A stretch of DNA of 64,000 nucleotides from Rhizobium tropici CIAT 899 (lineage in GTDB: Bacteria > Pseudomonadota > Alphaproteobacteria > Rhizobiales > Rhizobiaceae), in the NCBI RefSeq assembly GCF_000330885.1, contig NC_020059.1:795001-859000 (forward strand), written 5' to 3'. Made by a program: the position numbers and the translations under genes. Below the pieces are notes generated by a model, which was not told the DNA's origin, did not search any database, and was given only the letters and a program-made list of their open reading frames with translations. Below, piece by piece: positions 1 to 7,834 of this stretch; position 1 is the stretch's first letter; each line of letters starts with the position of its first letter.

Positions 1-33
1 AGTGAAGAGCGGTTTTCCGTCCGGAAATGCGTA

Positions 34-381
34 CTAATGCAGCTTGTCCGGCGCGGGCAGGCGATGAGCCTGCCATTCGACTTCGAACCGATCGGCGGCA
101 ATGCGCGTCATGCTGATGCGATCCTGCCCTTCCTCGAAGAAAATGCCATCCACCAGGCCGGTAATGCCATCGTAAAACGAGCCTTCGACGAGGCTGGTGA
201 TCTCCAGCATGTCACGTCCCTCTGCAGTAAAATCGACAACCGACATGCATTGCCGGCGACCATCGGCAAACACATCGATCAGCCGCGGAACATCGCCGGC
301 GATATCAACCTCATAATAAACGATGACCGGCTCCTCGTTTTCCGGATGGATCCAGTCGCAACGATAATAAGAGAAGCTCAT
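34..381 (-). CDS. DUF6881-like small conserved protein
   Basis: A 115-residue protein with no signal peptide or membrane segment, so probably cytoplasmic. It begins MSFSYYRCDWIHPENEEPV and carries acidic, beta-rich segments such as YYEVD and IDVFADGR. The pattern of an early tryptophan, a 'D-V-PRLIDVFADGR' stretch and a later 'EEG' turn recalls the DUF6881 family, a small domain of unknown function; this is a family impression, not a search result. No catalytic motif is visible. No clear Shine-Dalgarno precedes the ATG at 381, but the next in-frame Met is too far in. The gene stands alone upstream of a beta-barrel gene on the same strand, so the context says little about its role. Confidence 0.6.
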   Translation of the reverse strand: MSFSYYRCDWIHPENEEPVIVYYEVDIAGDVPRLIDVFADGRRQCMSVVDFTAEGRDMLEITSLVEGSFYDGITGLVDGIFFEEGQDRISMTRIAADRFEVEWQAHRLPAPDKLH

Positions 382-457
382 GCGTTGGATTATAGCACAA
401 GACCCCCCATGCCTGAACCGGTTTGAGGGATCGATTGCGACTTCAGCCTGAGGAACG

Positions 458-1129
458 TCAGAAGTTGAACGACACGCCGAAGTTGAGAGCGTGGGTGAAA
501 ACCTTGGTCTTCAGCGTGTCGCCGCTGTCGATCGAGACGTTGTTCACGAAGTTGTAGTTGCCCTTGTATTCGACGAAGGTCGACCAGTGCTTGGCGAATT
601 GGTAGCTGACGCCCGCCTGCGCCTGCAGCGAAGCGCCGCCGAACTGGTAGTCGAAAGTCGTGCCCGACGAGCGGGTGACTTCGACGTGCGGCACGTTGAT
701 GCCGGCGCCGAGACCGACATAGGGTGTCCAGTTGCGGCTCGAATCCTGGAAGCGGTAGAGCGCATTCAGCGTCAGCATGTTCAGGCCGTCGGTGAATTCG
801 AAATGCGACCAGCCTGGCGTATTGCCGAGATCGCCGTAGACCTTCGCATGGGTATAATCGAGCGACACGCCCCAGTTCGGCTTGTCGAACTGGTCAAGCC
901 ACCAGATGCCGCGGAAGCCGAAATAGGGCGGCATCTTGAAGGATTTTCCGGACCAGTTGGGGTCGAAATCAGCGCCGTCCGACGTGGTCACATTGCTGCC
1001 TGTCGCGCCCTGTATGCCGCCGTAAGCGGAAAATTGCATCTCCGCCGAGGCAGAGCTTGCTGCAAATATGAATGCGGAAGTCGCAAGCGCGGCGAATGCC
1101 GGCTGCTTGATGCGAAATGCACGATGCAT
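458..1129 (-). CDS. Outer-membrane beta-barrel protein, lipid A oxidase-like
   Basis: A 223-residue precursor with a clear signal peptide (about residues 1-29, hydrophobic core FAALATSAFIFAASSASA, cleavage after ASA). The mature part shows alternating aromatic and polar beta-strands, for example FSAYGGIQ, GVSLDYTHAKVYG, LNALYRF and YVGLGAGINVPH. It ends in a C-terminal Phe (LNFGVSFNF), the usual beta-barrel insertion signal. Size and pattern fit the small OmpW/OmpA-like barrels that include rhizobial LpxQ, the outer-membrane oxidase converting the proximal glucosamine of lipid A to aminogluconate. Assignment to LpxQ is an inference from size and from the 'YGGIQ...S.V' and 'DYTHAKVY' segments; another porin-like role is possible. 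It is transcribed alone on the minus strand from a 300-bp upstream gap. Confidence 0.65.
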   Translation of the reverse strand: MHRAFRIKQPAFAALATSAFIFAASSASAEMQFSAYGGIQGATGSNVTTSDGADFDPNWSGKSFKMPPYFGFRGIWWLDQFDKPNWGVSLDYTHAKVYGDLGNTPGWSHFEFTDGLNMLTLNALYRFQDSSRNWTPYVGLGAGINVPHVEVTRSSGTTFDYQFGGASLQAQAGVSYQFAKHWSTFVEYKGNYNFVNNVSIDSGDTLKTKVFTHALNFGVSFNF

Positions 1130-1431
1130 ATGAAATCCCCGGATGCCAAAGTGCCGCCATCTAAACGCGCTTCCATGACACTTCTATTGCAGTCATGGGT
1201 AGGCAAGTACGGCTTAGGCGGGAAAACTGACGGTAAACTGAAGGCGACGAGCCATTTTTCGGCGATGCAGCGTGATAAGTTTCAGGCTGTAACACTGGCG
1301 CAACAGTGTCTCCATCCGCGCCTGCACCCAATAAACTATTGCAAGCGATACGGGCGCCTTCCCCGGCGTGAATGATGTCACGCGAGGGAAGAGCGCCCGT
1401 TATGCTGGTGCCTGATTCGGGTCGGATTCTA
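1130..1431. other. Gene-free stretch upstream of the beta-barrel gene
   Basis: About 300 bases between the two minus-strand genes. They must hold the promoter of the beta-barrel gene. I see an imperfect hairpin at 1352-1398 (listed separately) and a short inverted repeat ACACTG-N6-CAGTGT at 1292-1309 that could be an operator. I see nothing else convincing here. Confidence 0.4.
1352..1398 (-). terminator. Long imperfect hairpin downstream of the L,D-transpeptidase
   Basis: GGGCGC-cTTCCC-CGGCGTGA pairs with TCACGCG-GGGAAg-GCGCCC across a short ATGATG-centred loop, giving a stem of about 18 pairs with a few bulges. It lies about 35 bases past the stop codon of the minus-strand L,D-transpeptidase, where a transcript end is expected. 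No T-run follows on the minus strand, so it may be an mRNA 3' stabiliser or a dispersed palindrome and not an intrinsic terminator. Confidence 0.4.
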
Positions 1432-2130
1432 TCAGCCGCCGAACAGCGTCCTCAACACATCGACGCCGCGATCCTGATAGCTGACTTCGCCCTGCTTGTT
1501 GCCGGGACCAACGACGATGACCTTGGTGCCGACGGGGACGCGATCATAGAGATCCATCACGTCCTTGTTCATCATGCGGATGCAGCCGGAGGACATGTTG
1601 AGGCCGATGCTCCAGGGCTGGTTGGTGCCATGGATGCGGAAGGCGGTGTCGTTGCCGTTACGGTAGAGATACATGGCGCGCGCGCCGAGCGGATTGTCCT
1701 CGCCACCTTCCTGAAAGGCCGGCAGTTTGTGGCCCTTCTTGGCTTCGCGCACGATCATTTCCGGCGGCGGCGTCCAGCCGGGCCATTCCGCCTTGCGGCC
1801 GACCTTGACGACGCCGGACCAGCCGAAACCATCGCGGCCGACGCCGATGCCATAGCGTCTTGCGCGGTTATTGCCTTCGACGAGGTAGAGATACTTGTTG
1901 TTGGTGTCGACGATGACGGTGCCCGGCTCCTCGTTCGTCGCCAGCCGCACCATCCGCCGCTGGAACTGCGGCTTCACCTGGCCCTGCGGCTCCATTGCGA
2001 CCCGGATCACGTCGGTGCGGGCGACCGGCGCCGTAATAGGTGTCGAAGCGGTGAAGGCTGCTGCGTTCGACGCTGTAAGAAGACACGCCGCGACGACACC
2101 TGCCGTCACGATCGACAATGCTGCTTTCAT
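1432..2130 (-). CDS. L,D-transpeptidase, YkuD domain (paralogue 1)
   Basis: A 232-residue exported enzyme of the YkuD/ErfK family, which makes meso-DAP to meso-DAP cross-links in peptidoglycan or anchors proteins to it. The N-terminus ([25 protein letters not shown]) is a signal peptide. The catalytic signature is complete: HGTN, then SSGCIRM with the nucleophilic Cys near residue 183. The substrate-cap segment '[10 protein letters not shown]' seen in rhizobial paralogues is present. I chose the ATG at 2130 because GAGGGG lies about 10 bases upstream; an ATG at 2139 also exists but almost touches that sequence. About 35 residues follow the catalytic domain. A second Ldt gene lies directly upstream on the same strand, and overlapping palindromes sit about 110-140 bases upstream of the start. 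Confidence 0.92.
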   Translation of the reverse strand: MKAALSIVTAGVVAACLLTASNAAAFTASTPITAPVARTDVIRVAMEPQGQVKPQFQRRMVRLATNEEPGTVIVDTNNKYLYLVEGNNRARRYGIGVGRDGFGWSGVVKVGRKAEWPGWTPPPEMIVREAKKGHKLPAFQEGGEDNPLGARAMYLYRNGNDTAFRIHGTNQPWSIGLNMSSGCIRMMNKDVMDLYDRVPVGTKVIVVGPGNKQGEVSYQDRGVDVLRTLFGG

Positions 2131-2248
2131 AATTGGCATTCCCCTCGTTTAATCCGGTAGGAAATTACCGGAACCAACGAAGGGATCAAGGTCAAAATAC
2201 CCGATAAGGAGAATGGTCTGGAAGAACCAGCCTCTCTTCTATCGCGGA

Positions 2249-2271
2249 TCAGACTATAGTCTGAACTATAG
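2249..2271. promoter_or_regulatory. Overlapping palindromes upstream of the L,D-transpeptidase
   Basis: A perfect 16-bp palindrome TCAGACTATAGTCTGA (2249-2264) overlaps a second inverted repeat CTATAGT-CTGA-ACTATAG (2254-2271). The pair lies about 120-140 bases upstream of the L,D-transpeptidase start codon at 2130, inside the promoter gap between the two ldt genes. Length and symmetry fit a dimeric MarR- or HxlR-type repressor operator. The protein that binds it is unknown. Confidence 0.4.
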
Positions 2272-2349
2272 TGGCGGGCGGTCCGGTGAGCCGAATACTG
2301 CTCCCTCAATGGGATAGTATCGCCGCACGGGTCCAGCGGTCATTACAAA

Positions 2350-3132
2350 TTACATGACGGTGACGCGGGTGCCGACCTTTACGCGGTTATAGAGGTCGAT
2401 GACATCCTCGTTGCGAAGCCGGATGCAGCCGGAGGAGACGGCATTGCCGATCGTCCAGGGGGCGTTGGTGCCATGGATGCGATAGAGGGTGGAGCCGAGA
2501 TACATGGCGCGGGCGCCGAGCGGATTGCCTTCGCCGCCTTCCATGTGTGCCGGCAGGTAATGGCCCTTGGCGGCTTCGCGCGAGATCATCTCGGCGGGCG
2601 GCGTCCAGTCCGGCCATTCCTGCTTGCGGGTTACGGTATGGGCGCCAGCCCATTCGAAGCCGGGTTTGCCGACGCCGACGCCATAGCGCCGCGCCTTGCC
2701 GTCATCCATTACCAGATAAAGAAAGCGGTTATTGGTGTCGATGACGATGCTGCCGGGCTTTTCCTTGGTCTGGTAGTCTACGATCTGCGGCAGGAACTGC
2801 GGATCGATCTGGCCTCGGACTGCCGGATATTGCGGGCGGGCCATGGCGACCTGCTGCACGGCCGGGCGGGCAAACAGACCGCGCGGCTGCACGATCTGAC
2901 GCACCTGTGGATTGGCCTGCTGCTCCATTCTGGGATCGGCGGCGCGCCGCGCCATTGGGCGGGGATAGACGACCGGCTGCACATTGCCGCCGCCGAGCTG
3001 CATCACCCAGGGGGCGGTCAGATCGGGACTGACGATGACGGGCGGGCGCGACTGATAGCGATCGTCGGCAAAGGCGGTGGAGGCAAGCAGGCTCAGGGCG
3101 CCCGCGGCACACAGAACGGCATGTTTCATCAT
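2350..3132 (-). CDS. L,D-transpeptidase, YkuD domain (paralogue 2)
   Basis: A 260-residue exported YkuD-family transpeptidase. A signal peptide (MMKHAVLCAAGALSLLASTAFA) is followed by a Gln/Pro/Arg-rich linker (about residues 45-110) and a C-terminal catalytic domain. The domain shows HGTNAPW and SSGCIRL, with the catalytic Cys near residue 235, only about 25 residues from the end. It shares the block 'KPGSIVIDTNNRFLYLV...ARRYGVGVG' with the neighbouring Ldt (1432-2130), so the two are tandem paralogues, this one with a longer linker and no C-terminal extension. The start could be the ATG at 3132 or 3129; GAGAG precedes them. Such enzymes are numerous in Rhizobiales, whose polar growth relies on 3-3 cross-links; its individual role cannot be read here. 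Confidence 0.92.
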   Translation of the reverse strand: MMKHAVLCAAGALSLLASTAFADDRYQSRPPVIVSPDLTAPWVMQLGGGNVQPVVYPRPMARRAADPRMEQQANPQVRQIVQPRGLFARPAVQQVAMARPQYPAVRGQIDPQFLPQIVDYQTKEKPGSIVIDTNNRFLYLVMDDGKARRYGVGVGKPGFEWAGAHTVTRKQEWPDWTPPAEMISREAAKGHYLPAHMEGGEGNPLGARAMYLGSTLYRIHGTNAPWTIGNAVSSGCIRLRNEDVIDLYNRVKVGTRVTVM

Positions 3133-3434
3133 CGGACAAACTCTCTACACATGGGCCGAAGATGGGCGCGAAAGCGCCCGGTCGAAACAATGGTGCCACT
3201 TGCACGCGAGCGAATGGTAAACATCTATTCATCAAAATGCCGCGAAGCCGATAAAGCTTTGTCAGGGTTACCGCCTGGTTTGGAAAGATGGTTTGCAAGT
3301 GGTAAATCATGAATCGGAATGCGCGGTCGTCGAAGTCAGCCTATGAATTTAAGCATTTGATTGATCTCAATTTATCCGATAGTGGCTTACCGGTTTCCGG
3401 TAGTGCGCGCTGAAATAGGGGACGAATCGCGAAA
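3133..3434. other. Divergent intergenic region between ldt and tag
   Basis: About 300 bases shared by the promoters of the minus-strand L,D-transpeptidase and plus-strand tag. The one recognisable element is a TTGA-N6-TCAA box at 3357-3370 (listed separately). No small gene with a ribosome-binding site is evident. Confidence 0.4.
3357..3370 (+). promoter_or_regulatory. Candidate FNR/FixK-type box upstream of tag
   Basis: TTGATTGATCTCAA matches the core TTGA-N6-TCAA of Crp/Fnr-family sites and 9 of the 10 specified bases of the rhizobial anaerobox TTGAT-N4-ATCAA. It lies 64 bases before the tag start codon, compatible with activation about 40 bases upstream of a transcript start. A single short site of this kind arises by chance fairly often. 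Confidence 0.25.
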
Positions 3435-4064
3435 ATGGCCGAAACGGGCATCATCACCGGCGAAGATGGTAAGGACCGCTGCTTCTGGCACGGCAATCTG
3501 CCGGAATATCAGCGCTATCACGACAAGGAATGGGGCCGCCCGGTCGACGACGACATCAGGCTCTTCGAGAAGATCTGCCTCGAGGGCTTTCAGTCGGGCC
3601 TCTCCTGGCTGACGATCCTGCGTAAGCGCGAAAATTTCCGCGCCGCCTTTGCCGGTTTCGATTTCGAGAAGGTCGCCAGATTTGGCGATGCCGACATCGA
3701 GCGCTGCCTTGCCGATGCCGGCATCATCCGCCATCGCGGCAAGATCGTCTCCACCATCAACAATGCCAATCGCGCTATCGAGCTGCGCGACGAATTCGGT
3801 TCGCTCGCCCGCTATTTCTGGAGCCACGAACCGGGCGCCTCGGAGCGGCCCGAAGTCTTCGATCTGGCCCATCTGCGCGCCAATCCGACGACGGCGGCTT
3901 CGGTGCGGATTTCGAAGGATCTGAAGAAGCGCGGCTGGACCTTTGTCGGCCCGACCACAGTTTATGCTTTCATGCAGGCCATGGGCCTCGTCAACGATCA
4001 CATCGAAGGCTGCTATTGCCGGAAAGAGGTGGAGGCGATGCGTTGCGCGTTGGTGCGGCCGTGA
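3435..4064 (+). CDS. tag: DNA-3-methyladenine glycosylase I
   Basis: A 209-residue enzyme that excises N3-methyladenine from alkylated DNA, starting base-excision repair. The N-terminal 'CFWHGNLPEYQRYHDKEWG' and the 'FEKICLEGFQSGLSWLTIL' helices are hallmarks of Tag. The four zinc-snap ligands are visible: Cys16, His29, His189 and Cys193, the last two in 'NDHIEGCYC' with the same spacing as in E. coli Tag (His175/Cys179). Length is close to the family norm of about 190. The start ATG follows 'GGACGAATCGCGAAA'. The stop overlaps the GTG start of the next gene by four bases (GTGA), implying translational coupling. A candidate FNR/FixK box lies 64 bases upstream of the start. Confidence 0.95.
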   Translation: MAETGIITGEDGKDRCFWHGNLPEYQRYHDKEWGRPVDDDIRLFEKICLEGFQSGLSWLTILRKRENFRAAFAGFDFEKVARFGDADIERCLADAGIIRHRGKIVSTINNANRAIELRDEFGSLARYFWSHEPGASERPEVFDLAHLRANPTTAASVRISKDLKKRGWTFVGPTTVYAFMQAMGLVNDHIEGCYCRKEVEAMRCALVRP

Positions 4065-4588
4065 GAGCCGTGCTTCTCGGTCTTTCGCTGACGATGGTTG
4101 CGCTGTTGGGCGCCGCAGCCGCCCATGCTCAAAGCGATAGTCAGCAACAGCAGCTGCCGCAGCTCGATCGTGGCGAAAAGCTCGAGAAGATCACCCTGCC
4201 GGCAGTCCTTGAGAGGCTGACGGGCTGGACGAAGTTCGGCAAGGGCAAGGTCTACATGCTGCCGCTGAAGAAAGGCCAGCATGTGCGGATCACTTTCAGC
4301 TCCAAGAGCAAGTACGCCTATATGGCGATCTTCGATCTCTCGTCGAGCGAGGATGAATCCTTCTTCGGCACGGATGAAGACGGCAACACCGCCGACGTCA
4401 CCGTCAATGAGGATACGACCTGGCTGATCAAGCCCTATTATTCGCGCGTCACGCGCCGGCGCGGTCTCGGCGCTCCCTACGAGATCCTCATCGACCCCAA
4501 TCCGCCGGCTGCGCAGCAGGCGCCGGCCGAGCAGCAGAAGGATCAGGGACCGATGCTGTTTCCACCCCGTTCCAAGCAGGGGCAGTAG
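4061..4588 (+). CDS. Exported protein of unknown function
   Basis: A 175-residue protein beginning at a GTG that overlaps the tag stop codon (GTGA). This start removes a 15-residue tail that would otherwise be read within tag and leaves a clean signal peptide (VRAVLLGLSLTMVALLGAAAAHAQ). The mature region has a beta-rich core (about residues 45-145), with segments such as 'KGQHVRITFSSKSKYAYMAIFDLS' divided by charged turns. It ends in a Gln/Ala/Pro-rich, probably disordered tail. I recognise no family. The fold could resemble the pre-peptidase C-terminal (PPC) type domains that have a hydrophobic 'YAYMAIFD' strand, but this is a guess. It is probably periplasmic and co-transcribed with tag. 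Confidence 0.75.
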   Translation: MRAVLLGLSLTMVALLGAAAAHAQSDSQQQQLPQLDRGEKLEKITLPAVLERLTGWTKFGKGKVYMLPLKKGQHVRITFSSKSKYAYMAIFDLSSSEDESFFGTDEDGNTADVTVNEDTTWLIKPYYSRVTRRRGLGAPYEILIDPNPPAAQQAPAEQQKDQGPMLFPPRSKQGQ

Positions 4589-4591
4589 GGA

Positions 4592-5317
4592 TTACTGCAA
4601 CGCTTCGATCACGCCATGCAGCTCGCCGAGATGACCGATCTTGCGGAAACGCGGCGCGTCGGTCGGTTCCTCCACATGCTCGAACGACCATGTAAGCTCG
4701 TGCGGCACGAAGACACCGTAGCTGCCGGCAGCGAGCGCGGGAACGATATCCGATTTCAGCGAATTGCCGATCATCATAGCCCGTTCCGGTCCATCGCCCA
4801 CTTTGGAAAAGATGCGGCGATAGGTCGACGCGTTCTTGTCCGAGACGATCTCGACGGCATCGAAGAGATCGCCGAGCCCGGATTGCGCAAGCTTGCGCTC
4901 CTGATCGAAAAGATCGCCCTTGGTGATCAGGACAAGCAGATATTTTCCCGAGAGGGCCTCCAGTGTCTGACGCACATGCGGCAGTGTTTCGACTGGATGG
5001 GCGAGAAGATCGCGGCCGATATCGAGGATCTGCGCGATGACGGTCGATGGCACTTCGCCTTCGGTGATCTCGATGGCCGTCTCGATCATAGAGAGCGTAA
5101 AGCCTTTTATGCCGAAGCCGTAGTGACGAAGATTGCGCTTTTCCGCCTCCAGCAGCCGTGCGGAAATGACGTCGCTTGCGGCGTGATCGGCGAGTAGCTC
5201 GGTAAACTGCAGTTCCGTCAGCCGGTAGAACTGTTCGTTCTGCCAGAGCGTGTCGTCGGCATCGAAGCCGATTGTCGTTAGGGGGCGTTGCGTCATCGGT
5301 GTGTCCGTTTTGCGCAT
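4592..5317 (-). CDS. HAD-superfamily phosphatase
   Basis: A 241-residue hydrolase with the HAD motifs in order. Motif I is DADDTLW (nucleophile Asp19, acid Asp21). Motif II is LVLITKGD (Thr). The motif III Lys follows in 'RRIFSKVGD', and the motif IV acidic residue is in 'MMIGNSLKSDIVPALAAG'. A helical cap (about residues 30-105) lies between motifs I and II. The substrate cannot be told from sequence. I chose ATG 5317 (MRKTDTPMTQ); ATG 5296 is an alternative and neither has a strong Shine-Dalgarno. It converges on the exported-protein gene with only three bases between stop codons. Confidence 0.85.
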   Translation of the reverse strand: MRKTDTPMTQRPLTTIGFDADDTLWQNEQFYRLTELQFTELLADHAASDVISARLLEAEKRNLRHYGFGIKGFTLSMIETAIEITEGEVPSTVIAQILDIGRDLLAHPVETLPHVRQTLEALSGKYLLVLITKGDLFDQERKLAQSGLGDLFDAVEIVSDKNASTYRRIFSKVGDGPERAMMIGNSLKSDIVPALAAGSYGVFVPHELTWSFEHVEEPTDAPRFRKIGHLGELHGVIEALQ

Positions 5318-5600
5318 CAAATAAAAACCGGAGTCTAATCCGCGCCGGCCCGGACGCAAGAGCAAGTGCAGGTAACCGCATCGTGATCGGCCCGGGGTCT
5401 CGCGTTGAAAATGGTTTCGGGTGCATTATGTGCTTGTTGTCTCGATTGCCGCGGAGCCAGAGCCCGGCCTCGACGGCCGTCTTATGACCTCCTCAGGGCA
5501 GCGCCGACAGCGGCTGCCGTGCCGAGGCCAATTCATAGCGAAAAGATAAGAATTCACCGGCCGGAAGCGTCTTCCGGCTGACCACAAGGGAATTTCTCCT

Positions 5601-6650
5601 ATGCGTTACAACCAACTCGGCAATACCGGCCTTTTCGTCTCCGAACTTTGCCTGGGCACGATGACCTTCGGTGAGGCCAATCCCAACACTCCCTGGGGCT
5701 CGATCGCCGATGTCGATCAGGCGCTCGCCGACAAGATCGTCGAAGGCTCGCTTGCCGCCGGTGTCAACTTCATCGACACCGCCGACGTCTATTCCTTCGG
5801 CAATTCCGAAAAGCTGCTCGGCCAGGCCCTGAAGAATCTCGGCGTTCCCCGCAAGGATGTCGTCATCGCCACCAAGGTCTATGGCGTCATGGGCGACAAC
5901 CCGAACGACCGGGGTGCCTCGCGCGGCCATATCATGGACTCGGTGCAGGCCAGCCTGGATCGTCTGCAGACTGATCATATCGATCTCTATCAGATCCATG
6001 GGACGGATATCGTGACACCGATCGACGAGACGTTGCGGGCGCTGGACGATCTCGTTTCGCGCGGTCTGGTTCGCTATATCGGCGTTTCCAACTGGCAGGC
6101 ATGGCGCATCGCCAAGGCGCCCGGCATTTCCGAACGCCGCGGCTTTGCCCGCTTCGAAACGGTGCAGGCCTATTATTCCATCGCAGGCCGCGATCTGGAG
6201 CGCGAAATCGTGCCTGTCATGGCTGAGGAAAAGCTGGGGCTGATGGTCTGGTCGCCGCTGGCAGGTGGTCTGCTCTCGGGTAAGTATGGTCCGGGCGCTC
6301 CCGGCAATGGCGAGGGACGGCGTGCGAGCTTCGATTTCCCGCCCGTCGACAAGGACCGCGCCTGGGCCTGCGTCGCCGCCATGCGCGACGTGGCGGAGAA
6401 GCACGGCTCCAGCGTCGCAACAGTGGCGCTTGCCTGGATCCTGGCGAAGCCTTTTGTCACCAGCATTATCATCGGTGCCAAGCGTCTCGACCAGCTCGAC
6501 CAGAATCTGGCCGCCGTCAAGCTGAAGCTCGATGCCGAGGATATGACGAAGCTCGCTGAGGTCAGCGCGCTTGCGCCCGAATATCCCGGCTGGATGCTCG
6601 CACGCCAGAGCGCCCAGCGCGTGCCACAGCCCTTCGAGCCGAAGGCCTGA
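5601..6650 (+). CDS. Aldo/keto reductase
   Basis: A 349-residue NADPH-dependent oxidoreductase of the AKR superfamily, a TIM barrel that reduces aldehydes and ketones. The catalytic tetrad is visible: Asp59 and Tyr64 in 'FIDTADVYSFG', Lys92 in 'IATKVYG', and His133 in 'YQIHGTD'. The cofactor-binding segment 'SIIIGAKRLDQLDQNL' lies near the C-terminus. The N-terminus 'MRYNQLGNTGLFVSELCLGTM' is typical of the family's YghZ/Tas-like branch, whose members have broad substrate ranges, so no specific substrate is proposed. It is a single-gene unit; a strong GC-rich hairpin follows the stop. Confidence 0.93.
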   Translation: MRYNQLGNTGLFVSELCLGTMTFGEANPNTPWGSIADVDQALADKIVEGSLAAGVNFIDTADVYSFGNSEKLLGQALKNLGVPRKDVVIATKVYGVMGDNPNDRGASRGHIMDSVQASLDRLQTDHIDLYQIHGTDIVTPIDETLRALDDLVSRGLVRYIGVSNWQAWRIAKAPGISERRGFARFETVQAYYSIAGRDLEREIVPVMAEEKLGLMVWSPLAGGLLSGKYGPGAPGNGEGRRASFDFPPVDKDRAWACVAAMRDVAEKHGSSVATVALAWILAKPFVTSIIIGAKRLDQLDQNLAAVKLKLDAEDMTKLAEVSALAPEYPGWMLARQSAQRVPQPFEPKA

Positions 6651-6658
6651 TATCATGC

Positions 6659-6696
6659 AAAGCCGGGCCGCAGCTTTTCGCGGCGGCCCGGCTTCA
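6659..6696. terminator. Bidirectional terminator between convergent genes
   Basis: AGCCGGGCCGC (6661-6671) pairs perfectly with GCGGCCCGGCT (6683-6693) around an 11-base loop. It lies between the stop codons of the aldo/keto reductase (plus) and the MDR oxidoreductase (minus). There are short A/T flanks on both sides, so it could serve both transcripts. Confidence 0.75.
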
Positions 6697-6698
6697 CG

Positions 6699-7724
6699 TT
6701 AAAGATCAATGACGATCTTGCCGAAGGGGCCGCGATCGAGATGATCGAAGGCGGCGGATGCCTCGCCGAGTGCATAGCGATGGTCGATGACGGGCTTCAG
6801 GCCGATGCTGTCGACCGCGTGCACGAAATCTTCGAGCGAGCGGCGGTGGCCGACGCTGATGCCCTGCACGGTGGGAGACTTCAACAGCAGCGGTGCCACC
6901 GGACCGGAGATGTCGAAGCCCTCAAGGACGCCGATGACGGAAATGCGGCCTTGCGGCGCCACCGCCTTCAGCGATTGGGCGAAATTCGGCCCGCCGGCTA
7001 TTTCGAAAATATGATCAATGCCCTGATCGTTGGTGAGACGATAGACCTCTTCCACCCAATTGCTTTTGTTGCGGTCGATGCCGTGATGAGCGCCCAAAGC
7101 CTTGGCCCGTTCGAGCTTTTCCTGTCCGGAGGAGGTCACGAACACCTCGGCGCCTTGGGCCGCGGCGATCTGCAGCCCGAACAGCGCCACGCCGCCCGTT
7201 CCTTGCACCAGCACGCTATCGCCAGGCTTGACCTTGCCGCGCTCCACCAGCGCAAACCAGGCCGTCAGGCCAGCGCAGGGCAAGGTGCTTGCCTCGGCAT
7301 AATCGAGGCTCTGAGGCGCCGAGACGAGCCAGTCCTCCGGCATGGCAACATATTCGGAGAGCACCCCGGGATAAAAACCGCCCAGCGTCTTGTAGGGCGG
7401 TGTACGGGCATCGCCGAGCGGCTTGCCGTCGATCCAGTCGGGATGGAAGGTCGAAATGACCCGATCTCCAACGGCAAATCTGGTGACATCGTCTCCCACC
7501 GCTTCGATGACGCCTGCCATATCGGAGGCCGGTACGAAGGGAAATTGGATCGGCAGGCCCATGCCGGTTTCGCGGACGAGCTTATCGCGATAGTTCAGCG
7601 AAACGGCTTTCACCCGCACGAGCACTTCGCCGCGCGCCGGCGAGGGAATGGCGGTTTCCGTCAGATTCAAGGGAGCGCCGACGGCGATCGTCTCGAGGGT
7701 CCAACGCTTCATGGTCTTCGTCAT
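6699..7724 (-). CDS. Zinc-independent MDR oxidoreductase (quinone reductase type)
   Basis: A 341-residue medium-chain dehydrogenase/reductase. The N-terminal GroES-like domain has 'SLNYRD' and 'PASDMAG' where zinc alcohol dehydrogenases carry the catalytic Cys and GHE motif, so it should be the zinc-less, NADPH-using quinone/enone reductase type. The Rossmann domain shows 'VLVQGTGGVALFGLQIAAAQGA'. The length fits the family. Of two adjacent ATGs (7727, 7724), the second has AGGAG six bases upstream and is chosen. It is divergent from a LysR regulator with a 110-bp shared promoter, the usual arrangement for a LysR protein and its target, so regulation by that protein is likely. Substrate unknown. 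Confidence 0.88.
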   Translation of the reverse strand: MTKTMKRWTLETIAVGAPLNLTETAIPSPARGEVLVRVKAVSLNYRDKLVRETGMGLPIQFPFVPASDMAGVIEAVGDDVTRFAVGDRVISTFHPDWIDGKPLGDARTPPYKTLGGFYPGVLSEYVAMPEDWLVSAPQSLDYAEASTLPCAGLTAWFALVERGKVKPGDSVLVQGTGGVALFGLQIAAAQGAEVFVTSSGQEKLERAKALGAHHGIDRNKSNWVEEVYRLTNDQGIDHIFEIAGGPNFAQSLKAVAPQGRISVIGVLEGFDISGPVAPLLLKSPTVQGISVGHRRSLEDFVHAVDSIGLKPVIDHRYALGEASAAFDHLDRGPFGKIVIDL

Positions 7725-7780
7725 CATGATCTCCTGAGAGGGATTGAAAGCAATGGGCGGAGCATATCGTTGCTTTATGG

Positions 7781-7793
7781 TCGCCAGTGGCGA
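7781..7793. promoter_or_regulatory. Candidate LysR operator in the divergent promoter
   Basis: TCGCCA-G-TGGCGA is a perfect 13-bp palindrome in the 110-bp space between the divergent MDR oxidoreductase and LysR genes. It is a reasonable binding site for the LysR protein, although it does not carry the classic T-N11-A pattern at its ends. Confidence 0.4.
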
Positions 7794-7834
7794 TATTATT
7801 TCCGCTAACTGGTTCCTTGGAGGAAGCAATCATC

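Noticed and set aside
1..33. Possible end of an upstream gene at the left edge
   Set aside because: 33 bases are too few to show any reading frame or motif.
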